Shown here: positions 45,501 through 52,599 of the stretch, piece by piece | Layout of the letters: the number at the start of each line of letters is the position of its first letter | How positions within the stretch are numbered: position 1 is the first letter of the stretch | NCBI RefSeq assembly: GCF_003096415.1 | Contig: NZ_QEKH01000006.1 | Span: 1 to 64,000, forward strand | DNA: 64,000 bases | Direction: 5' to 3' | Source: Victivallis vadensis | GTDB lineage: Bacteria; Verrucomicrobiota; Lentisphaeria; Victivallales; Victivallaceae | Position numbers and translations under genes: made by a program | The notes under the pieces: generated by a model | Database searches by the model: none | What the model was told of the DNA's origin: nothing | What the model saw: only the letters and a program-made list of their open reading frames with translations

Positions 45501-46631
45501 TCCAACCGCTATCATGCAACCCCGGAGAATCTGGTGTTCCTCGACCTCTCCGCCAAAGCCAACGCCGGTTTCCGCGACGAAACCGCCAATGACGGCGAAG
45601 GCGGCTGGACCGATCAGGGCCAACAGGACTTCCGCATCATGCCGACCGGCATCCAGGAGGCGGGCGGCATCCGGTTCCGCATCCTCGATCCCGAACGCAA
45701 CGGCGGCAAAAGCTGTCTGGTGCTGCGCGGCTCCGAACGCCCGCGTTTTCCCGCCGCGATCCGGGAGATCCCGGTGGGGCAAAAATTCTCACGGCTTTTC
45801 TTCCTGCACACCGCCGCATGGGGCGGCCAGGGCAAGGCGGGCGCTTACCGCATCCGTTACGCCGACGGGACCAGCATCGATTATCCGCTCGAAGGCGGCG
45901 TGAACATCGGCGACTGGTGGTATCCCCGCCGCCTGCCGGAAGCGAAAAACGGCATCGTCCGCCCCAATGGCGACGGCCACGAGGTCGCGACCTGGGTCGC
46001 CGAGTGGGAGAATCCGAAAACCGACGTTGAAATCCGTTCCATCGACTTTCTCTCCGCCACCGAGGCGCGCGGCAGCGAGATCGACTGGCTTCCGACCGGC
46101 ACTCCGGTGCCGGTACTGGTGGCGGTAACCGGGGAGAAGCCCGGCGAAAAGCTGCTGAACCTCACCGCGCCGGAACGGCTGCGACACGCCGGCGGCACAA
46201 TGGAGGTCGGCAGCACGGTTCCGGGGAAAATCACTGCCGCCGACTTCGGCAAGGACAACACGCTGACGGTCGAATTCGCCGATTCGCCTGCCGGCGAGGT
46301 TCCGGCGGCGCTGCTGGTCTACGACAAGACCGGCGCCGCGGGCCCGTACCGCTATCTGACTTTTCTCGCAAAATCCGCGACGGATGAAACCGTGCAGTTC
46401 CTGTTTCCCCGCGACGACTGGCAGGCGAATCTCTGCGGAGAAGTCGCGCTGAAAGGGGATGGCCGCTGGCACAAGTACCGGCTGGACATCGAAACCGGGA
46501 TGAAAAATACCGGCGGTTTCACCTTCGAGCGGCAGCGCGGCGAGCTTTTCCTCTACTACCGCTCCATGCGCCTGCCGGATATTCACCGGCCCGCAATGAA
46601 ATTTGAACTCAAAGAGATCATATTGGAATAA
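42516..46631 (+). CDS. Large secreted glycoside hydrolase family 2 enzyme
   Basis: A 1371-residue exported beta-glycosidase (beta-galactosidase/glucuronidase superfamily). The signal peptide ends about residue 19. The GH2 sugar-binding jelly roll ('LNGVWKCSG', 'YYRTIFTL'), an immunoglobulin-like domain and a TIM barrel follow. The acid/base is E468 in 'WSLGNEV', after 'VRNAHMPIVPKALEIADECGIMIYNEWGW', and the nucleophile is probably E564 in 'SWENVGF'. Some 700 further residues contain a glutamine-amidotransferase-like region (about 780-980) and two or more beta-sandwich regions, possibly carbohydrate-binding. Substrate unknown. Co-transcribed with the pseudopilin; the LacI regulator follows. 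Confidence 0.87.
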   Translation: MTHKTASLACFAALLTAAAELPPYLPAPHQYRRAETVPAAELVLPDGKRQLGDFIRQRSLNGVWKCSGLETSAEPIPADAGRDRRYAAPEFDDSGWDDIAVPLNWYLKYPEKQTTVTPYVRGYYRTIFTLTPEELDNRRVMLNFDVVGYDAEVFLNGVKVGGHHGDFTPFRLDATEAAKPGKNVLAVRVLSDNGPTFGVQRKVAHTYGSQWAIHNIKGGIWQDVTLSLEPQLRAERLTVIPDLASSSVSVDCRVVNPGTQPVTVSPTGRVVSAMKQDAGSITGETVLPHLTLKPGVNEFTLTVPLKNPRRWGIASPYLYHFLLTLSGGDGEIVSAASARFGFREFRIADGRFLLNGEPVYLFGENIPAVAYGGTGASAAEMERKLESFLLGYLNHGYVMVRNAHMPIVPKALEIADECGIMIYNEWGWCFTNTIDPDAFARVNSRELEEFFHATGNHPSVTMWSLGNEVIHRNLPQVVREMDRQVALIRALDKQKRPVGSFSASGSWPSYGEERLDTDFLDIHSYTALSQPWTRLPEELETLRQGMLRIYGEKERLSRPLVSWENVGFSWGIYPDPKFRAGFLRDYLEYASRPTNWANPNGIGFTGCVPLFKAVGPDFARWAQVRYGRRIFELYRLNPHFTGFAPWFSNPGLAAATLWNQPLLPSLHTDNLLFPGNLFSGRATPWTLTVHNAGNRVCRNLTCDVEMVAEKDGKTTPVTSFETDCPAPQQRRSAEVALTLPTLEPGHYQMRLTLRENGRTVGRNYYDTFVQDPAVLTRTVQAKQPVFLLDTGAPGNVAAMARILDAHRITFRKVASIAELQEPGLLIVPPEIAEGQQLKLADSPELNRFLSELGGTLLVMEQKNIKSTFPGGLALSTAANTFADLVLPQHPVFRGLDYRNFDTWNNAANGDTVNNSLLPFTRNAVAAKGPMLGKLDIGMALAEAAEGKGLLLLSQLNAAASRDSDSAAATYLANLLDYASGAVSRREDVQLLAEAGSNRYHATPENLVFLDLSAKANAGFRDETANDGEGGWTDQGQQDFRIMPTGIQEAGGIRFRILDPERNGGKSCLVLRGSERPRFPAAIREIPVGQKFSRLFFLHTAAWGGQGKAGAYRIRYADGTSIDYPLEGGVNIGDWWYPRRLPEAKNGIVRPNGDGHEVATWVAEWENPKTDVEIRSIDFLSATEARGSEIDWLPTGTPVPVLVAVTGEKPGEKLLNLTAPERLRHAGGTMEVGSTVPGKITAADFGKDNTLTVEFADSPAGEVPAALLVYDKTGAAGPYRYLTFLAKSATDETVQFLFPRDDWQANLCGEVALKGDGRWHKYRLDIETGMKNTGGFTFERQRGELFLYYRSMRLPDIHRPAMKFELKEIILE

Positions 46632-46668
46632 CCGGAACGGTGATTTCATGCGCGGTTCCGGCAGCGGC

Positions 46669-46697
46669 TTGACAAACCCTGCCGGCGCCGCTATTTT
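46669..46697 (+). promoter_or_regulatory. Promoter of the LacI-type regulator
   Basis: TTGACA (46669-46674), 17 bases, TATTTT (46692-46697), 45 bases before the regulator ATG. Confidence 0.68.
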
Positions 46698-46710
46698 ACC
46701 GATTGTGAAA

Positions 46711-46737
46711 TATACGTTAACTATGGAAAGAGCATAG
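46711..46737. promoter_or_regulatory. Operator candidates before the LacI-type gene
   Basis: TATACGTTA (46711-46719) has a central CG, as LacI-family operators do, and matches 8 of 9 bases of TATACGATA at 41665. CTATG-N7-CATAG (46721-46737) is a second inverted repeat next to the start codon. Confidence 0.4.
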
Positions 46738-46742
46738 ACCAA

Positions 46743-47852
46743 ATGGACGGCGAAACTGCCAAAATCAACATCAATACCATCGCCAGAGTGGCGAAAGTCT
46801 CCACTTCGACGGTATCGAGCTTCATCAACGGAACCGAGGTGTTTCCATTCTCCCCGGAAACGCGCCGCCGCGTGAAACAGGCGATGCTTGAACTCAACTA
46901 CCGCCCCCATATCGGCGGCATCCTGATGCGCCGGAGCGCCCAGCGGCGCAGCAAGGTCGGCTTCGTTTTCGGCGAGGATTGCAGCCAGCCGGTGCTGCGT
47001 ACTGCGGCGATCCCGCTGGTGCAGCGTTTCCTGTGCGACCTGGAGAACGCGCTCGACACCCGGCTGGACATGTCTCTGGAAATCCTGCGGGTCAACGACG
47101 AGGACTCCCGCAGCGACTGGAACACGCAGCTGCTGGAGCTGGACTGCCTGATCAATTTCGGCCAACTGAACAACCTGATGTGCGACACGCTGTTCCGGCG
47201 CAACCTGCCGCTGATCGAGGTCTATTCGACCGAGGAAGTGCGCCGCCACGGAGATTTCTCCGGGATTGACGCGGAGTTCGACTTCCTGTTCTGGCGCAAC
47301 GACCGCCAGATCGAACAGCTCTTTGAACACTTTCACGCGCAGGGCAGGCGCAATTTCCTGTTCATCTCCAGCTGCAACATCAAGGCGTTGCGTCCCGATT
47401 TCTACGGCTACGACGCCGAGATGAAGCTCGAAGGTTTCAAGCGGGCGCTGGTTTCGCACCCCGACTGCACCGGCCGGATTCTCTCGGCCAAGAATGTGAA
47501 CGACTTCAATATGTTCCGGGAATTCGAGCTGACCCGCGAGCTGCTGCGGGAAAACCCCGGTGCGCTGGAAAACGCCGACGCGGTGATCTGCCACAACGAC
47601 ATCGTCGCCCAGGCGGTGGCGTCCGTTGCGATGGAGGCCGGGCGGCTGCCGGGACGCGACCTGATGCTCTCCGGCGAAGGGCACTTCCGGGAGCTTCAGT
47701 ACTGGTATCCGAAGATCACCACCGGCTGCGTCGATTACGCGCAGCTGACCGACCGGGTCTGCGAATTGATCGAATTAAGGCGGAACGACCGGATCAGTCC
47801 GCCGCGCAAAATCGAAATTCCCACGCTGCTGCTCACCCCCGACCGATCCTGA
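46743..47852 (+). CDS. LacI-family transcriptional regulator
   Basis: A 369-residue repressor-type protein. The N-terminal LacI helix-turn-helix is 'INTIARVAKVSTSTVSSFINGTEVFPFSPETRRRVKQAMLELNYRPH' (about 8-58), followed by a periplasmic-binding-protein-like effector domain ('VGFVFGEDC', 'FLFISSC', 'ADAVICHNDIVAQAVASVAMEAGRLPGRDLMLSGEG'). It lies downstream of the pseudopilin-GH2 pair and probably responds to a sugar they release. Shared operator-like sites before 41718 and 46743 support this. The inducer is unknown. Confidence 0.9.
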   Translation: MDGETAKININTIARVAKVSTSTVSSFINGTEVFPFSPETRRRVKQAMLELNYRPHIGGILMRRSAQRRSKVGFVFGEDCSQPVLRTAAIPLVQRFLCDLENALDTRLDMSLEILRVNDEDSRSDWNTQLLELDCLINFGQLNNLMCDTLFRRNLPLIEVYSTEEVRRHGDFSGIDAEFDFLFWRNDRQIEQLFEHFHAQGRRNFLFISSCNIKALRPDFYGYDAEMKLEGFKRALVSHPDCTGRILSAKNVNDFNMFREFELTRELLRENPGALENADAVICHNDIVAQAVASVAMEAGRLPGRDLMLSGEGHFRELQYWYPKITTGCVDYAQLTDRVCELIELRRNDRISPPRKIEIPTLLLTPDRS

Positions 47853-47889
47853 AGCTTTGCCGCCGCAACGATTTTCCGGCTGTTTCCGG

Positions 47890-47918
47890 TTGCAAAATTC
47901 CGGTTCCGGCGGTATATT
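47890..47918 (+). promoter_or_regulatory. Promoter of the PHP-domain gene
   Basis: TTGCAA (47890-47895), 17 bases, TATATT (47913-47918), ending 49 bases before the chosen ATG. It falls inside the upstream extension of the reading frame, which argues for the shorter protein. Confidence 0.7.
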
Positions 47919-47967
47919 TTTTGCTTGCGTTCCGGATGGTCCGGAGCGCCGGACATCACCGGGATTT

Positions 47968-48825
47968 ATGAGTTATATTGATCTGCACACCCACAGCCGC
48001 TGTTCGGACGGCAGCTGCACCCCCGCCGAACTCGTGGAACTGGCCGTCGCGGCCGGCCTCAAAGCCGCCGCCCTGACCGACCACGACACCGTCGCCGGTC
48101 TCGCTGAATTCCGCGAAGCCGCCGCGCGGCACCCGGAATTTGAAGCGATCGGCGGCGTCGAAATCTCCACAATGTTCAGCAGCCGCGAGCTGCATATCGT
48201 CGGCCTCTGGGTCGACGGCGGCAGTCCGGTGCTGAATGAATTTCTGGAGGAGATGCGGCGCAACCGCGCCAAGCGCAACGAAGCGATCCGGCTCAAGCTC
48301 AACTCCCTCGGCTACGTGGTCACCTGGGACGATCCGGAATTCGCGGCCTTCAGCGACACCGCCTCCATCGGCCGCCCCCATTTCGCCCGGGTCCTGATGC
48401 GCAAATATCAGTTTTCCAGCCTGCAAAGCGTATTCGACAAGCTCCTGAAACGCAACAGTCCGGCTTATGTTCCCCGCGAACTGCCCGATCCCGTCCGCGC
48501 GATCGATGTGATCCATGCCGCCGGCGGCGTCGCCGTCTGGGCGCATCCGATCTACCGCGAACGCAACGAACGCGCCTGGGCACGCCGGATCATGAAGCGG
48601 TTCGCCCCGCTCGGACTGGATGCAATCGAGGCCTATTACAGCATGTTCGGCCCCGAAGAAACCAGAATGCTGACCGAACTGGCCGGAACTTACAACCTCG
48701 CCCTCTCCGGCGGCAGCGACTACCACGGCGAGAATTCCCCGAATCTCTCCATCGGCACCGGCCACGGCGGGCTGCACGTTCCCGCCGAGCTGCTGTCGGA
48801 ACTCCGCCGCCGCCGTCCCCTCTAA
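47968..48825 (+). CDS. PHP-domain phosphoesterase (YciV/TrpH, RNase AM-like)
   Basis: A 285-residue metal-dependent phosphoesterase. 'YIDLHTHSRCSDGSCTP' is the first metal site of the PHP fold, 'LTDHDTVAGL' the second, 'GGVEISTMFSSRELHIVG' follows, and the last site is 'GSDYHGEN'. YciV of E. coli (RNase AM) removes nucleotides 5' to 3' and matures rRNA 5' ends; other relatives hydrolyse AMP-type compounds. The ATG at 47968 is chosen because a promoter lies within the longer frame starting at 47857. Element E4 begins 13 bases after the stop. Confidence 0.88.
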   Translation: MSYIDLHTHSRCSDGSCTPAELVELAVAAGLKAAALTDHDTVAGLAEFREAAARHPEFEAIGGVEISTMFSSRELHIVGLWVDGGSPVLNEFLEEMRRNRAKRNEAIRLKLNSLGYVVTWDDPEFAAFSDTASIGRPHFARVLMRKYQFSSLQSVFDKLLKRNSPAYVPRELPDPVRAIDVIHAAGGVAVWAHPIYRERNERAWARRIMKRFAPLGLDAIEAYYSMFGPEETRMLTELAGTYNLALSGGSDYHGENSPNLSIGTGHGGLHVPAELLSELRRRRPL

Positions 48826-48838
48826 TGTGATGCCCGAT

Positions 48839-49544
48839 CCGGTATTTCGCCTTCGGCGACCAAGGCGCTTCGCCCTTGGAACCCGACCGGCAAGGTGCCG
48901 GTGCCGAATACTTCAGATCCGGGAAAACCGTTCCGGTTTCCCCTCCGGACGGGGGAGGCTCCGGTAGAGACAGGCATGGTTGTACAGGAGCGGCACACCG
49001 CTCCGGTCGGCGCAAAGCCTGCTTTTTTGCAGGCTTTAGGCACTCCCTGCGCCTGCTGCCGCCGGAGGTCACGCGCGGAACCTCCAGATGCTGATCGGGT
49101 AATAGACAGATACTCTGCTGGAGGCTGATAAGAGTTTATCTGCCGATATACGCAAAGCGAGGTCAGGCAACAATACAATTGCCATATCACAGGCAAGCAT
49201 ATCTTTGAGTACGAGCCTTATTGAACCTTGCCTGTATGAAAAGGCGTGGAGAGTTCAGCCTCCATCAGAGTAACTTCACATCAGATGGTCAGCATCTGGC
49301 CGTTCCGCGCGTGACCTCCGGCGGCAGCAGGCGCAGGGAGTGCCCGGCGTCGGCAAAAAAGCCGATGCGGTCGCCGACCGGAGCAGTGTGCCGCTCCTGT
49401 ACAATCTTGCCTGTCTCCATCAGGGCTCCCCCGCCCGGAGGGGAAACCGGAACGGTTTTCCCGGCTCTCAAGTATCCGGCACCGGCACCTTGCCGGTCGG
49501 GTTCCAAGGGCGAAGCGCCTTGGTCGCCGAAGGCGAAATCCCGA
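48839..49544. repeat. Element E4: long inverted-repeat hairpin element, copy 2 (with E1)
   Basis: A non-coding element between the convergent ends of the PHP gene and argA. Ends are CCGGTATTTCGCC and GGCGAAATCCCGA (12 of 13 complementary). The left arm (to about 49096) and right arm (from about 49286) are near-perfect inverted copies of about 255 bases; a core of about 190 bases between them is shared with E1. Stems differ between copies but stay paired: AAAGCCTGC-T6-GCAGGCTTT (49014-49037) against CGTCGGC-A6-GCCGATG (49348-49367), and TTGCC/GGCAA (49179-49196) where E1 has TTGTC/GACAA. It lacks the extra block of E1. No coding capacity. Confidence 0.82.
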
Positions 49545-49547
49545 ATG

Positions 49548-50027
49548 CTAGAGGCGGGTGTCGTATTCGACGAGCATGGCGGTTTCGTCGCAGCAGGCCT
49601 GCTTGGGGCACTTGGAGCAGTCGCTCCAGATTTTTTCCGGAAACAGAGTGCGGTCGACGATCGCGAAACCGAGCGCCTTGAAGAATTCCACCTGATAGGT
49701 GAGGGTGAAGAGCCGCCAGTGGTTGCGGCGGATTTTGAGTCCGGCGATGATGGCTTCGATCATCGCGCGGCCGATGCCTTTGCCCTGAAAGCCGGGTTCG
49801 ACGACGAGGGAGCGGACTTCGAGCAGGTCGTTGCCGAAGTCGCGCACGGCGGCGCAGCCGCGTACGACGCCGTCGATTTCGGCGACCACGAAGTTGCCGA
49901 GGTAGAACCGGATATCTTCTTCGCTGCGGCTGAGGACGATAGCCTTGGCAGCGTAAATTTCAAGCAGCCGGAAGATCGTTTTCACGTCGCTTTCGACCGC
50001 TTCGCGAACCGTCAGAAGGTTTTTCAC
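49548..50027 (-). CDS. Short ArgA-type N-acetyltransferase (GNAT)
   Basis: A 159-residue GNAT protein, probably the short N-acetylglutamate synthase that starts arginine biosynthesis. 'EVRSLVVEPGFQGKGIGRAMIEAII' is the acetyl-CoA binding motif A. The C-terminal 'FPEKIWSDCSKCPKQACCDETAM', with five cysteines, is characteristic of this ArgA type. It begins with GTG directly abutting the accA stop codon, so it depends on accA transcription. argD and argF, about 30 kb away, would use its product. Confidence 0.82.
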   Translation of the reverse strand: MKNLLTVREAVESDVKTIFRLLEIYAAKAIVLSRSEEDIRFYLGNFVVAEIDGVVRGCAAVRDFGNDLLEVRSLVVEPGFQGKGIGRAMIEAIIAGLKIRRNHWRLFTLTYQVEFFKALGFAIVDRTLFPEKIWSDCSKCPKQACCDETAMLVEYDTRL

Positions 50028-51038
50028 TTATCTTGCCTCGTCGTGCACCGTTTCTTCTTCAGGTTGTTCCGCTTCGGGAGCGGCGTCCGTAAACTGGCCG
50101 AAGGCGCGGAATTTGGCGTAACGCTGTTCGCGCAGCCTGGTGCCGGAGAGCTTGCGCAACTCGCTCAGGTGTCTGGCGAGTACGCCGGAGAGCAGTTCGG
50201 CGGCCTTTTCGTAATCGCGCTGGGCGCCGCCGAACGGCTCCGGGATGATTTCATCGGCGATGCCGAGCGAAAGCAGCTTTTCCGCGGTGAGCTGGAGCGC
50301 GTCCGCCGCCTGCGGCGCGAATTTGCGGTCCTTCCACAGGATCGCGGCGCACCCTTCCGGGGTGATCACCGAATAATATGCGTTTTCCATGATCAGGATG
50401 CGGTTGCCGACGCCGATGCCGATCGCGCCGCCCGAACCGCCTTCACCGATGATGACCGAGACCACCGGTACGCGCAGGTTGAACATATCGCGCAGGTTGA
50501 CTGCGATCGCTTCGGCGATGTGGCGCTCTTCGCTGGAGATGCCGGGGAAGGCTCCGGGGGTATCGATGAATGTGACGATCGGCACCTCTGCCTTTTCGGC
50601 CAGCTGCATCAGCCGCAGCGCCTTGCGGTATCCCTCCGGGCTGGGCCAGCCGAAGTTGCGGTAGACGTTGGATTTCATGTCGCGCCCCTTCTGGGTGCCG
50701 ATCACCATCACCGGCTTGCCCTGGAATTTGGCGAAGCCGCCGACGATCGCCTTGTCGTCGCGGAAGCGGCGGTCGCCGGAGAGTTCGACGAAGTTGGTGA
50801 ACATGTGCTCGATATAGTCGAGCGTATAGGGGCGCTCCGGATGGCGGGCGAGCTGGACGCGCTGCCACGGGGTCAGGGAGCTGTAGATTTCATTCATCAT
50901 CTGGTTGAGCCGCTCGGTCAGCGACGCGATCTGGTCGGAGACGTCGATGGAGTTGCTTTCGGAAAACTTCTGCATCTCTTCGATCTTCTTTTTCAATTCG
51001 ATGATCGGCTTTTCAAATTCGAGATGGAATTCGGGCAT
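50028..51038 (-). CDS. accA: Acetyl-CoA carboxylase carboxyltransferase subunit alpha
   Basis: One half of the carboxyltransferase that moves CO2 from carboxybiotin to acetyl-CoA. It has 336 residues. Motifs are 'MPEFHLEFEKPIIELKKKIEEM' at the N-terminus, 'GRDMKSNVYRNFGWPSPEGYRKALRLMQLAEK', 'FIDTPGAFPG' and 'VIGEGGSGGAIGIGVGNRILIMENAYYSVITPEGCAAILWKD' (crotonase-fold oxyanion region). The C-terminus has a short acidic extension. argA is fused to its 3' end without a gap; the L,D-transpeptidase gene is 41 bases upstream. Confidence 0.95.
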   Translation of the reverse strand: MPEFHLEFEKPIIELKKKIEEMQKFSESNSIDVSDQIASLTERLNQMMNEIYSSLTPWQRVQLARHPERPYTLDYIEHMFTNFVELSGDRRFRDDKAIVGGFAKFQGKPVMVIGTQKGRDMKSNVYRNFGWPSPEGYRKALRLMQLAEKAEVPIVTFIDTPGAFPGISSEERHIAEAIAVNLRDMFNLRVPVVSVIIGEGGSGGAIGIGVGNRILIMENAYYSVITPEGCAAILWKDRKFAPQAADALQLTAEKLLSLGIADEIIPEPFGGAQRDYEKAAELLSGVLARHLSELRKLSGTRLREQRYAKFRAFGQFTDAAPEAEQPEEETVHDEAR

Positions 51039-51079
51039 GATGGTTTGCTCCCTGTATGTCTAATGGATTTTTTCTTGCT

Positions 51080-52348
51080 TCAATCGACGATTTCCACCGG
51101 CGTGCGGGACGGCACGATCCGGTACAGCGTCTCCACGTCGGCGTTGTGCATCCGGATACAGCCGTTGCTCTGGGATTTGGTGACGCTCGCATCGTCGCGG
51201 GTTCCGTGAATCCCGTAGCCGAGCAACGGTTTGTCGGGAGTTCCGGTCGGGGCGAGCTTGAGGAAATAATCGCCGAGCATATTCTCGGGATCGCCGTATT
51301 TGATGACCCTTCCCTCCGGCGTGTACCAGTCGGGATTTTTCAGCTTGGTCGAAATCACGAAGTCGGCGCTGGGGGTCCGGCCGAGGCGGCCGATGCCGAT
51401 GTCGAACACCGCATAAAGCCTGCCGCCGGCCGGGAACTCATTGTAGAGTTTGAGCAATCGGGCGGACTTTTCCACTTTGATCTTCCACGGGCCGGGGTAG
51501 ATCACCAGCCGCTTGCCGAGCGGCAGGATGTTGTTGGCCAGCGGCATCCGGCTGGAAATTTTGATCGCGTCGATGGTGGTGTCGAATTTCGCGGCGAGCC
51601 TGCTGAAATTATCACCGGATTTGACGGTATAGTCCACTGCGAACTTCTCCCGGCGCAGGCCGGAGCGCAGCAGCGCGAGGTTGGCTTCCGTCAGGAGTTT
51701 GGCCGCCTGCCGCCATTCCGGGGAGTTTTCGGCCAATCCCGGAGTCGCCAGCGCCTTTTCGGCGGCCTGAAGCGCCGCTTCGTATTTCCGGTTTTTCAGG
51801 AGCTCCCGGCCCTCGGCCAGCTGGGAGGAAAGGTCGACCGGCTGCGGATTTTCAACCTTGACCGGCCCGTCCTCCTTCGGATCGCCGATCCACGGCTTGC
51901 CCTTTTCCGGCTCCCGGGTCGGATTGGTCCAGTTTTCTTCCGGAATGGTGACGGCGGCGCCGCCGTCCGGCACGATGTCGACCTTGGCGCCGGGGTCCTC
52001 GCCTTCTCCCTCGCCCCTGCCGTCGCCGGGTGGAATAACCGGGTCGCCCGGCAACTCGGTTGCTGTATTCTCATCGACCGGCGGGGGGGCGGTTGTTTTA
52101 TCTTCCGGTTTGCCGCTTTCAGCGGAATTGCCGGTCAGCGTATCGATTTCAGGAGTTTGGCCGTTTTCCACCGGAACCGGCGGATTTACGGAAGGCATCG
52201 TTTCCTCATTGGGCATCAGCCAGTAGATCAGCCCGGCGGTGATCGCCGCGATCACAATGAAAATCACGATAAGACGAAGCCGCCTGCCCCAGGCGCCGGG
52301 CTCCGGCGGAAGCGGTTCATTGTCAAACTCATAATCGATCTTGGCCAT
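51080..52348 (-). CDS. LysM-containing L,D-transpeptidase (YkuD)
   Basis: A 422-residue cell-envelope enzyme that forms L,D-crosslinks in peptidoglycan or attaches proteins to it. The order is cytoplasmic tail (1-23), membrane helix (24-45), Pro/Glu-rich linker (46-165), a TPR-like helical part (170-230), LysM (239-285, 'YTVKSGDNFSRLAAKFD') and the YkuD domain (295-422) with H381 in 'GIHGT' and catalytic C397 in 'SNGCIRMH'. The single helix makes it a membrane-anchored periplasmic enzyme. Confidence 0.93.
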   Translation of the reverse strand: MAKIDYEFDNEPLPPEPGAWGRRLRLIVIFIVIAAITAGLIYWLMPNEETMPSVNPPVPVENGQTPEIDTLTGNSAESGKPEDKTTAPPPVDENTATELPGDPVIPPGDGRGEGEGEDPGAKVDIVPDGGAAVTIPEENWTNPTREPEKGKPWIGDPKEDGPVKVENPQPVDLSSQLAEGRELLKNRKYEAALQAAEKALATPGLAENSPEWRQAAKLLTEANLALLRSGLRREKFAVDYTVKSGDNFSRLAAKFDTTIDAIKISSRMPLANNILPLGKRLVIYPGPWKIKVEKSARLLKLYNEFPAGGRLYAVFDIGIGRLGRTPSADFVISTKLKNPDWYTPEGRVIKYGDPENMLGDYFLKLAPTGTPDKPLLGYGIHGTRDDASVTKSQSNGCIRMHNADVETLYRIVPSRTPVEIVD

Positions 52349-52485
52349 TGCGGCTCCGGGTTGTCGTTTTTCTCGAATAGCACACGATTACAGTAATATA
52401 TACCGGATTGGATAATTTTCAATTTCAGATCGCCCCGGAATCGGCAAAAACGCACGCAATAAGCCGTTTCCGGTATCCGCCGCGC

Positions 52486-52514
52486 TTGCAATTTTCCGTT
52501 TTTTGCGGTATATT
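52486..52514 (+). promoter_or_regulatory. Promoter of ilvB, with a leader hairpin
   Basis: TTGCAA (52486-52491), 17 bases, TATATT (52509-52514). The 80-base leader contains GCCTCC-N9-GGAGGC (52551-52571) and a small CACT-N4-AGTG hairpin. No U-tract follows, so an attenuator is not evident. Confidence 0.7.
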
Positions 52515-52599
52515 TTATATTCACGAATCCCATAAATTTTGAAACAGGCGGCCTCCCGGACCACAGGAGGCATCACTCATAAGTGCAGGAACAACAATC

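Noticed and set aside
47857-47967. N-terminal extension of the PHP-domain protein.
   Set aside because: A TTGCAA-17-TATATT promoter lies inside it, and the family begins with the metal motif right after the ATG at 47968.
48822-49196. Similar short proteins predicted in both E1 and E4 (for example products beginning MEPDRQGAGAEY).
   Set aside because: They arise from the hairpin repeats read in several frames on both strands. Similarity between copies follows from the DNA repeat, and no ribosome-binding site or domain supports them.
49221-51209. A 662-codon plus-strand frame running through the right arm of E4, argA and accA.
   Set aside because: It is antisense to two well-supported genes and begins in a repeat.
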